Source: Occallatibacter riparius
GTDB taxonomy: Bacteria > Acidobacteriota > Terriglobia > Terriglobales > Acidobacteriaceae
Length of the DNA stretch: 64,000 bases
Assembly (NCBI RefSeq): GCF_025264625.1
Contig: NZ_CP093313.1
Span: 6,076,001 to 6,140,000, forward strand
Direction: 5' to 3'
In this document: positions 44,090 to 53,016 of the stretch, piece by piece
How the letters are laid out: every line of letters begins with the position of its first letter
Numbering within the stretch: position 1 is the first letter of the stretch
Position numbers and translations under genes: made by a program
The notes under the pieces: generated by a model
Seen by the model: only the letters and a program-made list of their open reading frames with translations
Told to the model about the DNA's origin: nothing
Databases searched by the model: none

Positions 44090-44437
44090 GTGTATATGGT
44101 GGTAAAAGCGCAGAGCAAAGGTCAGGGTCTCTCCGGGATCCACGTCGGCAGCGATAACGTCCGGCGTTACTTCCCCAAGACCGTCTCGACTATCGAATTG
44201 CAGTTGGATCATCTTCGGATCCAGTGTGGACTGGCTCCTGATTTCTGGCAGGGCCAGCCTGAAATTTACGACCCGCGTTTGTGCGCGTGGCTCGAAACCA
44301 AGCACATGCATGCGAGTCGCAACCGCACTCCCGTACCGCTGGCAATGATTCCGGCGGGCGAGAACGCTTTCCGCTTGCAACCTGTATCCGCAGTCAGTCT
44401 CCAGCGCGGCAAAGTTGCCAATCGCACCGCCGCCTGA
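44090..44437 (+). CDS. Small conserved hypothetical protein
   Basis: A 115-residue cytosolic protein, no signal peptide. Regions like VRRYFPKTVSTIELQLDHLRI and PEIYDPRLCAWLETKHMH have the look of a conserved, folded protein seen in acidobacterial genomes, but I cannot name the family. The start is GTG 44090 or ATG 44096. It is followed by a strong terminator, and preceded by a long A/T-rich gap, so it is likely a monocistronic gene with a long leader. An antisense ORF (44060-44518) over the same bases is rejected. Confidence 0.7.
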   Translation: MYMVVKAQSKGQGLSGIHVGSDNVRRYFPKTVSTIELQLDHLRIQCGLAPDFWQGQPEIYDPRLCAWLETKHMHASRNRTPVPLAMIPAGENAFRLQPVSAVSLQRGKVANRTAA

Positions 44438-44458
44438 GAGCCTCTGCTCCCTGCATCT

Positions 44459-44511
44459 ACGCCGGAAGTGACGCGCTGATTTAATCGCCATCACTTCCGG
44501 CGTTGCTTTTT
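44459..44511 (+). terminator. Rho-independent terminator after the 115-aa gene
   Basis: A 13-bp perfect stem, acgccggaagtga (44459-44471) and tcacttccggcgt (44491-44503), with a 19-nt loop, followed by TGCTTTTTG. It ends transcription before dapD. Confidence 0.9.
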
Positions 44512-44579
44512 GTAGCATGTAAACGTTTCGCTTTTCGATTCCCGCCTGCGCCGCTCCGGGTTGATATCCTCAACAAGGA

Positions 44580-45428
44580 ATGAACACAGCACAACTTCAG
44601 CAGGCCGTCGAACGTGCCTTCGCCGCCGGTCCCGGCGCCATCAGCGATCCCTCAGCGCGCACCGTCTTCAGCGAATTCCGCAGCAGCCTTGAGCGCGGCG
44701 ATATCCGCTCCGCATCGCCCGACTCCGCCAGTTCCACCGGTTGGACGGTCAATGTCTGGGTCAAGCAGGGCATCCTTCTGGGCTTCCGCCTCGGCATCCT
44801 CGAAGACTTCTCGGGCTCCGGCCTCTACTTCGTCGACAAAAGCACCTATCCGGTGCGGCATTTCACCAGCAGTGACGGAGTGCGCGTCGTCCCCGGCGGC
44901 TCTTCCGTCCGCGCCGGCGCCTTCGTCGCCCGCGGCGTCGTCTGCATGCCGCCCATGTACATCAACGCGGGCGCCTATGTCGATGAAGGCACCATGGTCG
45001 ACTCTCACGCGCTCGTCGGCTCCTGCGCCCAGATAGGCAAGCGCGTGCACATCAGCGCCGCCGCCCAGATCGGCGGTGTCCTCGAGCCGGTAAACGCCAG
45101 CCCCGTCATCATCGAAGACGATGTGCTCATCGGCGGCAACTGCGGCGTCTACGAGGGCACGCTCGTTCGCTCCGGTGCGGTACTCGCGGCCGGAACAATC
45201 CTCACGCGCGGCACTCCGGTCTACGACCTCGTGAATGGCGCCGTCCTCCGAGCCTCCGACGAAACCCCGCTCATCATCCCGCAGGATGCCGTCGTAGTCC
45301 CCGGCTCCCGCGCCGTCACCAAAGGCAAAGGCCAAGAGTGGGGCCTCAGCCTCTACTGCCCCGTCATCGTCAAATATCGCGACGACAAAACCAACCTCAG
45401 CACCACCCTTGAAGACCTGCTGCGATGA
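44580..45428 (+). CDS. dapD: Tetrahydrodipicolinate N-succinyltransferase
   Basis: A 282-residue trimeric left-handed beta-helix enzyme that succinylates tetrahydrodipicolinate in the lysine/diaminopimelate pathway. FVARGVVCMPPMYINAGAYVDEGTMVDSHA and the hexapeptide-repeat run through GGVLEPVNASPVIIEDDVLIGGN are diagnostic. The C-terminus (SLYCPVIVKYRDDKTN) is also typical. It overlaps the downstream oxidoreductase gene by 4 nt, so the two are coupled. Confidence 0.95.
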   Translation: MNTAQLQQAVERAFAAGPGAISDPSARTVFSEFRSSLERGDIRSASPDSASSTGWTVNVWVKQGILLGFRLGILEDFSGSGLYFVDKSTYPVRHFTSSDGVRVVPGGSSVRAGAFVARGVVCMPPMYINAGAYVDEGTMVDSHALVGSCAQIGKRVHISAAAQIGGVLEPVNASPVIIEDDVLIGGNCGVYEGTLVRSGAVLAAGTILTRGTPVYDLVNGAVLRASDETPLIIPQDAVVVPGSRAVTKGKGQEWGLSLYCPVIVKYRDDKTNLSTTLEDLLR

Positions 45429-46390
45429 TCCGTTTCGGCATCGTTGGACCGGGCCGCGCCGCGGCCCGCTTCGCGCAGGGGCTTGCCGCCGTACCCGGCT
45501 CTGAACTCGCAGCAGTCTGGGGCCGAAACCCCGAGCGCACCGCTCAGTTCGCACAGCGCTTCTCCGTTCCAAGGTCCGCTGCAACCGTCGCCGACCTGCT
45601 CGCCTCCAGCATCGATGCCGTCTACATCGCCACGCACCCTGACACGCACGCCGGTCTCTCCATCCAGGCCCTCGCCGCCGGCAAGCACGTCCTCTGCGAA
45701 AAGCCCGCCACGCTGAATGTCCGGCAACTCGAAGACGTTCTCTCCGCCGCGCGGCGGCATGATCGCCTCTTCATGGAAGCCATGAAGCCGCCCTTCTTCC
45801 CGCTCTACCGCAAGCTGCGCGAGCATCTTCAGCACGATCCCATCGGCCAGGTCGGCTTTGTCCGCGCCGGCCATTGCGACTCAACTATCGCGCCCGACTA
45901 CCCGCTTAACTTCCCCGAGCTCGGCGGCGGCGGAATCCTCGGCATCGGCCCTTATGAAGCCTTCCTCGCGCTCGACTGGCTCGGCCCACTCAAGCGCATG
46001 CAGACCATGGGTCGCCTCAGTCCCGCCGGCGTCGATAACTTCGCCATCTTCCAGACCGAGCACGAGCGCGGCATGGCGCAGCTTCACACCGGACTCGACC
46101 TGCTCAGCCGCGGCGATGCCCTGCTCTGCGGACCGCTCGGCTACGTCCTTCTTCACGCCAACTGGTGGAACCCCACGCGCGCCACCATCCACTACACCGA
46201 CAACCGCACCGTCACGCTCGAGGAGCCATTCACTCACGGTGGCTTCAACTACGAGACCGAGCACTTCTGCGAGCTGATCCGCCAGGGCAAATGCGAAAGT
46301 CCCGAGATCACGCATGCCCTCTCGCTCGGCATGGCGCAGCTCCTCGAACAGGCGCGCACCTCACTCGGCGTCCGCTTCCCCGGCGAATAG
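45425..46390 (+). CDS. Gfo/Idh/MocA-family oxidoreductase
   Basis: A 321-residue NAD(P)-dependent oxidoreductase. FGIVGPGRAAARFAQGLAAV is the Rossmann motif and GKHVLCEKPATLNV contains the family EKP motif with catalytic Lys. GIGPYEAFLALDWLG fits the C-terminal substrate domain. Members oxidise or reduce sugars, inositols or amino-acid-like compounds; the substrate here is unknown. Coupling to dapD (ATGA overlap) suggests shared regulation but not necessarily a lysine role. Confidence 0.9.
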   Translation: MIRFGIVGPGRAAARFAQGLAAVPGSELAAVWGRNPERTAQFAQRFSVPRSAATVADLLASSIDAVYIATHPDTHAGLSIQALAAGKHVLCEKPATLNVRQLEDVLSAARRHDRLFMEAMKPPFFPLYRKLREHLQHDPIGQVGFVRAGHCDSTIAPDYPLNFPELGGGGILGIGPYEAFLALDWLGPLKRMQTMGRLSPAGVDNFAIFQTEHERGMAQLHTGLDLLSRGDALLCGPLGYVLLHANWWNPTRATIHYTDNRTVTLEEPFTHGGFNYETEHFCELIRQGKCESPEITHALSLGMAQLLEQARTSLGVRFPGE

Positions 46391-46391
46391 C

Positions 46392-46422
46392 AGCAAAAAG
46401 AAAAGCCGCCCCGAAGAGCGGC
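46392..46422 (-). terminator. Rho-independent terminator after the OmpA-family gene
   Basis: On the minus strand the stem GCCGCTC / GGGCGGC closes a UUCG tetraloop and is followed by TTTTCTTTTTGCTG. It is 25 nt past the stop of the OmpA-family gene, a textbook intrinsic terminator. Confidence 0.92.
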
Positions 46423-46447
46423 CTCGCTTCCTTCCTCTGATCGATTT

Positions 46448-48124
46448 CTACTGCTGCGTCGGACGCGCCGTGCTCTGTGTCTGCACGCCCTGTCCCGGCT
46501 GCGAAGCATCGCCCGTCTGCCCCGGCTGGCTCTCCTGCACGCCAATCGACTGCCCCGAAACCACAAGCTGCACGCGGCGATTCTGCGCGCGGCCCGACGA
46601 CGTCGCGTTATCCGCCACCGGATGCGACTTGCCATAACCCTGCGCCGTCACGTTCGCATCCGGCACGCTCTGCTGTACAAGATAGTCGCGCACCGAATCG
46701 GCACGCTGATCACTGAGCTTGAGGTTGTACTCATCCGATCCGATGCTGTCGGTATATCCCTCCACCTGCACCTTCAAATCGGGATACGCCAGCAGAATGC
46801 CGGATACCTTCGCCAGCTTCTCGCGCGCTTCCGACTTGAGCGTGTACTTGTTGAAGTCAAACAGCACATCCGGCATGCTCACGATCAATCCGCGCGCCGT
46901 CTCCTGCGTCTGCAGCACCTGATTTAACTGCTGCTTCAGGCGCTCGCGCATCTGCTGCTCCTGCTGCTGCGCAGCGTTTGCCTGTTGCTGTGCTGCCTGC
47001 GCCTGCTGCTGCGCGGCCTGGGCTTGCGCTGCGGCCTGCGCAGCATCGGCCTCTGCCTTTTCGCGAGCCGCGCGCGCAGCCTCTTCGCGAGCCTTGGCTT
47101 CCTGCGCCGCTGCTTCAGCCTGCGCACGCTGGGCGGCTTCCTGCTGCTGCTGTGCCTGTGCGTCCTTTGCCGCGCGCTCCGCGTCCTCACGCGCCTTGGC
47201 CTGCGCCGCTTCGTCCTCTTCCTTGATCTTGCGAATGGTGATGATGCGCGCGTCTTCTGCGGCCTGCACAGCCTCACGCGCATACGTGATCGTCTCTTTG
47301 CGTTCCCTCTTGTGCAGGTCGCCCTGTTCCGCATTCTCCAGCGCGGTCTTCGCCGTCGCTATGGAGTCCGCAGCATACTTGTCAGCGCCGCCTGCCTCCG
47401 CAATCTGCACGGCATTCTCCGCCTCATAGATCTCCAGCGGCGAGCGCCCATTGCGCCCAATCGGCTTCAGCACGCTCTTACGCCCGGCCGTCTGTGCATA
47501 AGCTCCGCGCGGCATCAAGGAATAGTGCGCCACCACGCTCTCAACCACGCCCGTAGTGCGCTTCTCCACCACATTCTGCATCACCACCAGGTCGCTCGGC
47601 ATAGTCACCGCGAAGTAAGGCTCCGCCGTCACAATCAGCCCGAACGCCTGCAGATTCGTTGTCACCTGCATCTCCAGCTTGCCCTTGCCGCCTGACGGAA
47701 GCACCTCACCCAGATTCACCGGCCGCCCCTCCGGCGTAATCGCCCACAGCACATACGTCAGATACTCCGCGCCAAACCCATTCGCCGGACTGAGCCCTTC
47801 CAACTCCAGATCAATCGAGGTCCGCCCAGCATGGGCATCCACCTTTGCGGTGCCCTTCGCTTCCGGCATCAGTTGCGTACCTTCGAATCCGATGTGCGTC
47901 GCGCCGCTGCGATGAAAATAGTTGACGGCCGGAATATCGCGCGCCACCACCTGGATTCGGTAAAGCGGCTCGCCTCCGTTGATCTGCGGAACCGGCTGCT
48001 GCGCCTGGGCCCCCTGCGTCTGGTCCTGCTGCTGCTGAACAGGGTTGCTTTCCTGCGCCTGCAATGCAGCGCATGCGGTCCCAGTCAGAAGAGCAATCGT
48101 CAATCTAAGTTTCCCGGTAGTCAT
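46448..48124 (-). CDS. OmpA-family protein with Ala/Gln coiled coil
   Basis: A 558-residue envelope protein. Signal peptide (1-23), a beta-rich N-terminal domain to about 225, a long Ala/Gln/Glu-rich coiled coil (about 250-400, AQAAQQQAQAAQQQANAAQQ), then a C-terminal OmpA-like peptidoglycan-binding domain (about 415-525, DFNKYTLKSEAREKLAK and VEGYTDSIGSDEYNLKLSDQRA). It should tether outer membrane to cell wall. GAGGT precedes the ATG at 48124. An 8-nt direct repeat (taactcgc twice, 48157-48172) lies in the promoter region. Confidence 0.88.
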   Translation of the reverse strand: MTTGKLRLTIALLTGTACAALQAQESNPVQQQQDQTQGAQAQQPVPQINGGEPLYRIQVVARDIPAVNYFHRSGATHIGFEGTQLMPEAKGTAKVDAHAGRTSIDLELEGLSPANGFGAEYLTYVLWAITPEGRPVNLGEVLPSGGKGKLEMQVTTNLQAFGLIVTAEPYFAVTMPSDLVVMQNVVEKRTTGVVESVVAHYSLMPRGAYAQTAGRKSVLKPIGRNGRSPLEIYEAENAVQIAEAGGADKYAADSIATAKTALENAEQGDLHKRERKETITYAREAVQAAEDARIITIRKIKEEDEAAQAKAREDAERAAKDAQAQQQQEAAQRAQAEAAAQEAKAREEAARAAREKAEADAAQAAAQAQAAQQQAQAAQQQANAAQQQEQQMRERLKQQLNQVLQTQETARGLIVSMPDVLFDFNKYTLKSEAREKLAKVSGILLAYPDLKVQVEGYTDSIGSDEYNLKLSDQRADSVRDYLVQQSVPDANVTAQGYGKSHPVADNATSSGRAQNRRVQLVVSGQSIGVQESQPGQTGDASQPGQGVQTQSTARPTQQ

Positions 48125-48374
48125 TTTCTATACCTCGCAATAGGCGTTCTCTAGATAACTCGCTAACTCGCACTTAGCGCCAGTCATTGTGGCGCGATTT
48201 CACACGAGGAATGGATGCCGCCTCCCATAGCGCAGTTGGTTTTCAATGCAGTTTCCGCAACGCCCGCCGCCGCTCCGCTTCCCTCGTGGTTCCCACCATT
48301 TACGCGTGCATTGCATCCCCTGGCGCAAGGGATGCGGTATCATAATCCATCTATCAAAGGCCGCTTCGATTCCT

Positions 48375-49760
48375 ATGGCTGATTTCAACGCCCTTCTACT
48401 TGATAAGACCCAGCCTCTCGATATCCGCAAGGACGCTGCGGTAAAGCTCGCGCATGAAGTCGAACATTGGGAGTTGGGGAGAATCTTCTTCCCCGTATTC
48501 GATTCCGAATCGGAAGATCCCGTTCTGCGACTATGGACATTGGCAATTCTCGCGGCTCAAAATCCGGCCGCCACCATCGAGACCCTGGTTAGGCCATTCG
48601 AAGACGCACAGGTCCGACGCGGCGCGATCGAAATCCTGAACAAACTCGCACCAGTGACTGGGGAGCGTGAGGTGCTGCTCACCACCGAACTTTCCGCGCT
48701 GCGCGGAGCACTCACGCAGCAAAAGATCGAGGCTTTGCCTCTGGATGAGCGATGGAAGCAGATCCTGTCTGCGAAGCTCAACCAATCGCGAGCTTCCGAC
48801 TCTGAGATAAGTCGCAGTTGCGATGTGATCAATCTCCCTCGGCGGTGGGGTCGCGATCCCCGCGTGCTCGCATTTCTCAATGAGGAACTTCAGCATCCGG
48901 ACAAAAACCGTCGACGCGATGCAGTTTCGGGGTTGTGCACACTGGGGGAAATCGCGGAAGCGCTTCGCGTTGTCGACGACTCATCACCAGCGGTCCGCTC
49001 CACGCTTGCCAACAGACTCGGCTACTACTACGAAACCGCGGGAATTGAAGCGCTGAAGCGCCTGCTCGCAGACAACGATCCGCTAGTTTCCAAAGATGCC
49101 AAAACTGCGCTCCGCCTCCTCAACCAAATCGATATGCCTGAAAGCAACGACCAACCTGCCCGATCGTCGGCTTTGGGCCAGCTTCTCTCCGAGATCAGCC
49201 GTTTACAGTTGGCAGACCGTAGAATCGCCGCAGAGATTCCCGACCACAAAATCGTTGCAAGCTGGCTGGGAGAACCGGGCGCTACAGAGACCGAGATCGC
49301 TTTAGCCGAAGAGCGCCTGGGAGTGCGGCTGCCGCCCACCTACCGGGCATTTCTGGCAGAGACTAATGGATTCGACCACATTGGCCCGTTCATCTACAGG
49401 CTCTATAAGGTCGAGGAAATCGAGTGGTTCCGGGTTCGCAATCAGGATTGGATCGAGGCGTATCAGGTCGGCGATGACACGTCCCCTGAAGAACACCTGG
49501 CCAACCCGGATGACTGTGTCCGTTTCAGAGCGGCCTACCTGTCATCCTGTCTGCAAATCAGTGAAGAAGGCGATAGCGCGGTGGTCCTACTCAACCCTGA
49601 AGTGGTCAACGACGAGGGCGAGTGGGAGGCATGGTTCTTCGCCAACTGGAATCCCGGCGCAAGACGATATCCATCATTCCAGGCGTACATCGAGTCCGAA
49701 CTCGAATCGATCAAATACCTTCAAGAATCGAGACGTCAACGGGGTGAAAAAATCGGCTGA
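48375..49760 (+). CDS. HEAT-repeat protein with C-terminal SMI1/KNR4 (SUKH) domain
   Basis: A 461-residue cytosolic protein. Residues ~1-260 form HEAT-like helical repeats (RRGAIEILNKLAPV; NRRRDAVSGLCTLGEIAEAL; AGIEALKRLLADNDPLVSKDA), and ~300-450 form a SUKH-1 domain (ATETEIALAEERLGVRLPPTYRAFL; ETNGFDHIGPFIYRLY). SUKH domains are common immunity proteins of polymorphic toxin systems, but no toxin gene is adjacent. The start at 48375 follows a frame open from 48246. It converges with bshC. Confidence 0.85.
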   Translation: MADFNALLLDKTQPLDIRKDAAVKLAHEVEHWELGRIFFPVFDSESEDPVLRLWTLAILAAQNPAATIETLVRPFEDAQVRRGAIEILNKLAPVTGEREVLLTTELSALRGALTQQKIEALPLDERWKQILSAKLNQSRASDSEISRSCDVINLPRRWGRDPRVLAFLNEELQHPDKNRRRDAVSGLCTLGEIAEALRVVDDSSPAVRSTLANRLGYYYETAGIEALKRLLADNDPLVSKDAKTALRLLNQIDMPESNDQPARSSALGQLLSEISRLQLADRRIAAEIPDHKIVASWLGEPGATETEIALAEERLGVRLPPTYRAFLAETNGFDHIGPFIYRLYKVEEIEWFRVRNQDWIEAYQVGDDTSPEEHLANPDDCVRFRAAYLSSCLQISEEGDSAVVLLNPEVVNDEGEWEAWFFANWNPGARRYPSFQAYIESELESIKYLQESRRQRGEKIG

Positions 49761-49850
49761 CCGCCGATAAGGAAGTTTCGTAATTTGAAGTGGTGCGCAC
49801 CGTGTCTGCCAATCGCCTGAGGCGCAAGGTTACTTGGGCAGTAATCCAGC

Positions 49851-51413
49851 TCAGAGCCACAGCGCCTTATGCCCCGGACAGGCGTCCATGGCGTGCTCCA
49901 CCAGCATCTCGGACAGCTCGAAGCCGTGCCGCGCGTAGTACCACGCAGCCCCGTGCACCCGTTCCTGCAGATGCCCGCCCGGGTAGAGTGCATTGGCGAT
50001 CGCCTGCGCATGCCGCGCCAGCGATTCCTCCTTCTGCATCTGGAACCGCGCCGCCAACCGCCGCAGCCGGTTCATCTGATAGCGCATCTTGCTCGCCGCC
50101 GTGTCAGCCGAGCGGCCCAGGCCCGCATCCATCGCGTGCATCCACTCCAGCAACGCGTTCAACTCGCCGTCCAGAGCATTGCCCGCCGCAGCGAGCTTGC
50201 GCTTGCCGTCAATCGGAAGCGCCCGCGCTGCCAGCAGTTGCGTCAGCCCATCTAGCGATTCCGAGAACACACGGTCCAGCGTAAGCTCGTGCCGCCGCAG
50301 CAGCTCCGCAATATCCGGCTCCACAATCGTGGCCGAGAAGCGCGGCTGCACCGGCGTCATGTGCCCCAGTATCCGCTCAAACAGCACCTGCGATTGCGCA
50401 AAGTATGCCACCTCGGCCGGTCCGCCAATCGTGAGCGAAGTCGAAAAGAGGTAGTCCTGAAACACCGGCCGCAGCAACGCCGACGGCGAAATCCGCTCCG
50501 GCTCCAACTCCAGAATCCCCAGCAAATCCGCGGTCGAAAGCCGCTCGCGTCCAGCCTGCCAAAGCCCGTTCGGCTCAGCCTGGCTCGCAGCCGTCCGCTT
50601 CAGCGCAACACGCGCGCCAGTCCGCTTGTCCAGAAGGAACAGCAAACTCGACTGTCGGACTACAGCAACCTGCGCATGATACCCAGCCGCCTGCAAAGCA
50701 GCATCCCGCTCCACCAGCGCCGCGTGTAGTTCATCGGCTCGTTCAATGCCAGCGCGCAGCACGGGCGCGCCCAGCGCATGAACCTCGCGGCTGCTCGCGT
50801 CAAACACCAGCAGCCCTTGCGCCGCAAACGCGCGCCGATAAAAGTCTCCAAACGCCTGCGCAAACGTACGCCCCGGCTGATACGCCTGGTTCAACGCCTC
50901 CAGCGCGTCCGACCAGCCCAGGAGTTCGCCGGCCTGCTCCAGCAGCGGCTCAATCGGCCCGTCCAGAAGAACGCCGCCCACAGGAACTGCGGCATCCGGC
51001 GCACCTTCATACACCAGCTTCCGCAGCTCACGGCGGAATGGAAACTCAACGTTGTTGATCTCGGCGAAGTCGTGGTCCTCGCTCGCCAGCCAGAAGATAG
51101 CCACATGCGGCCGTCCCGACCCAGTCGCCTGTCGCGCGCGCGCCACAGCCGTCGCGGCCTTGAGCGGCACCAACAACGGCCCGCCGAACAGCCCCACCTG
51201 CTGCCCCGTCAGCACTGCTCCCGCGCCGTGCCGAAGCGCCTCAATCGAAGCTGCCCCTGCGTCTCCGGGGTTCTGCTGAGCCAGTATGTCGAGGATTGCC
51301 GTGCGGTGTGGGGGAAGTTGGGCCTGTTGCTGCCATCGATCAGGATCGGAGTCGCCGTAAAACCGGCGTGCTGCGGGTTCGCCGGAACAGTAGTCCACAA
51401 ACAGCCGGCTCAT
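49851..51413 (-). CDS. bshC: Bacillithiol biosynthesis cysteine-adding enzyme BshC
   Basis: A ~520-residue enzyme that adds cysteine to glucosaminyl-malate, the last step of bacillithiol synthesis. Conserved segments: GAGAVLTGQQVGLFGGPLLVPLKAA, AIFWLASEDHDFAEINNVEF, and the coiled-coil C-terminal region. An earlier start at 51464 is possible; the Met at 51413 (MSRLFVDYCSG) fits the family N-terminus better. bshA and bshB are not in the window. It diverges from the NUDIX gene. Confidence 0.93.
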   Translation of the reverse strand: MSRLFVDYCSGEPAARRFYGDSDPDRWQQQAQLPPHRTAILDILAQQNPGDAGAASIEALRHGAGAVLTGQQVGLFGGPLLVPLKAATAVARARQATGSGRPHVAIFWLASEDHDFAEINNVEFPFRRELRKLVYEGAPDAAVPVGGVLLDGPIEPLLEQAGELLGWSDALEALNQAYQPGRTFAQAFGDFYRRAFAAQGLLVFDASSREVHALGAPVLRAGIERADELHAALVERDAALQAAGYHAQVAVVRQSSLLFLLDKRTGARVALKRTAASQAEPNGLWQAGRERLSTADLLGILELEPERISPSALLRPVFQDYLFSTSLTIGGPAEVAYFAQSQVLFERILGHMTPVQPRFSATIVEPDIAELLRRHELTLDRVFSESLDGLTQLLAARALPIDGKRKLAAAGNALDGELNALLEWMHAMDAGLGRSADTAASKMRYQMNRLRRLAARFQMQKEESLARHAQAIANALYPGGHLQERVHGAAWYYARHGFELSEMLVEHAMDACPGHKALWL

Positions 51414-51631
51414 GCCTGGAGCCACGGTAATGGGATGACACTCAGCAGTCGGCAAAGGGATCAACTCTCAAGACGATGGGAATCTGGCAACGCGAGCTTC
51501 GGAACGACTGATCTAAGGATGCCATGCGACACCGCTTCGATGCAGGAATGCTCCACAACGGACCCGCGGAGCAGCCAACCGGCGCCTGCGTATACTCGAA
51601 CTGATTGCGAAGCGAGGAGATACGACCCCCG

Positions 51632-52327
51632 ATGCCCAAGTCAGCGCCCTCAAAGCCCAAGAAGGCTGCCAACTCCGAAACCAAGTCCCAGTCCAAGGCC
51701 CCAGCGAAGACCGCCAAACCGGTCAAGCTCCCCAAGAAGAAGCACCTCCCTGAGGGCTCACCGGAGCTGACAGAGACGGCCCAGATCGTCAGCTCTGACG
51801 TCGTCTACAAGGGACCGATTTTCCGGGTGACGAAGGACAAGATCGTCGAGCCAAACGGTAAAGAGGGCGTAAAGGACGTCATTCGCCACAACGGAAGCGC
51901 CGTAATACTCGCCGTCGACAGCTCCAAGAGCAAAAAGGATCCCTGGATCGTCATCGAGCGCCAGTACCGCCACGCCGCTGCCCAGTTCCTCTGGGAGCTG
52001 CCGGCCGGCACCCTTGATCCCGGAGAAGATCCTCTCCTCGGCGCGCAGCGTGAGCTTGAAGAGGAAACCGGCTACCAAGCCAAAAAATGGAAGCCCCTGG
52101 TCAAGTACTTCGCCAGCCCCGGCTTCCTTGGCGAAGCCATGAACGTCTTCCTCGCGGAAGGATTGGTACCCGGCCAAGCCCGCCCCGAAGAAGACGAAGA
52201 CATCGAGTTCCGCCTGGTCAAGTTGTCGGAAATCATGAGGATGATCCGCAAAGGCCATGTCCTCGATGGCAAGACACTCACCTGCGTCCTTCTCTATCAC
52301 GAGCTGCTCAGGAAGAAATGGCGCTGA
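51632..52327 (+). CDS. NUDIX hydrolase, ADP-ribose pyrophosphatase-like
   Basis: A 231-residue hydrolase. The Nudix box GTLDPGEDPLLGAQRELEEE plus TGY is intact (GX5EX7REUXEEXGU). The surrounding RQYRHAAAQFLWELPAG is typical of ADP-ribose/sugar-nucleotide pyrophosphatases (NudF-like). The first ~45 residues are Lys/Pro/Ser-rich and probably disordered. ATG at 51632 has GAGGAGAT upstream; a TTG at 51605 opens the frame earlier. It probably clears ADP-ribose or similar nucleotides, perhaps complementing the NAD-using CobB, which is far away. Confidence 0.9.
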   Translation: MPKSAPSKPKKAANSETKSQSKAPAKTAKPVKLPKKKHLPEGSPELTETAQIVSSDVVYKGPIFRVTKDKIVEPNGKEGVKDVIRHNGSAVILAVDSSKSKKDPWIVIERQYRHAAAQFLWELPAGTLDPGEDPLLGAQRELEEETGYQAKKWKPLVKYFASPGFLGEAMNVFLAEGLVPGQARPEEDEDIEFRLVKLSEIMRMIRKGHVLDGKTLTCVLLYHELLRKKWR

Positions 52328-52536
52328 CCGAACTCATGAAGTGCGCTCTAAATTCTTGATCTTTTTGGCTTCAACGAGCCTGTAAGAATGTCCCACGTTA
52401 TGAACAGGGATACGTAAACATCGAAAAACCTTTGCCTTCAATTTGACGTCATACAAAGGTAGCAACGGCGCGGATTCCCCTTCTCACCCATGGTCCACAC
52501 GTTGCGTACTTCTAAGTGCAAGGAAGGCGGGGGCCT

Positions 52537-52779
52537 GTGGCTCAGTACAAAGGTAAGGTCAAGTGGTTCAACAACGCCAAGGGCTACGGATTCATCGGAC
52601 GTGAAGACGGCCCGGATGTATTCGTCCACTACTCGGCGATTCAGCTGGACGGTTACAAAACCCTGAAAGAAGGCGATGATGTTGAATTCGACATCGTTCA
52701 GGGCCAAAAAGGACCCCAGGCCGACGCTGTGATGCGGCTCAAGGACAATAACTCGACCGCTCAGCATAACGCAGCCTGA
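52537..52779 (+). CDS. Cold-shock protein (CspA family)
   Basis: An 80-residue OB-fold nucleic-acid chaperone. KGKVKWFNNAKGYGFIGREDG holds RNP1, and DVFVHYSAI is RNP2. GTG at 52537 with a purine-rich GGAAGGCGGGGG before it is the likely start; a second in-frame GTG at 52516 is possible. The upstream gap (52328-52536) is long enough to hold a structured cold-responsive leader, but I see no specific motif. Downstream is polX. Confidence 0.92.
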   Translation: MAQYKGKVKWFNNAKGYGFIGREDGPDVFVHYSAIQLDGYKTLKEGDDVEFDIVQGQKGPQADAVMRLKDNNSTAQHNAA

Positions 52780-53016
52780 TCCAGCAGCTTCTCCGGCGTT
52801 GGCAAAAGACCGCCATCGAGCGGACAAGCTTAGTGTCCCTCCACCTCGATCGGCGATCCTGACTACCTGCAGATTCCATGTGCGCCAGTTGCGCGTCCCA
52901 GTTGCGGGCGCGCATTTCTTCTTTCGGCGAGCATCGCTCCCGTTCTGCCCTTATTCAGATCGGCTAAGCAATTCCCGCATCCGGCTTTCCTATACTGATA
53001 TCGGAGAGCCTCGCCG

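Noticed and set aside
44060..44518. Minus-strand 152-aa ORF opposite the 115-aa conserved gene
   Set aside because: The plus-strand gene has a terminator after it and a more convincing protein sequence; the antisense frame runs through the terminator.
48200..48430. Minus-strand 76-aa ORF upstream of the OmpA gene
   Set aside because: It overlaps the start of the HEAT-SUKH gene on the other strand, has no Shine-Dalgarno and no domain.
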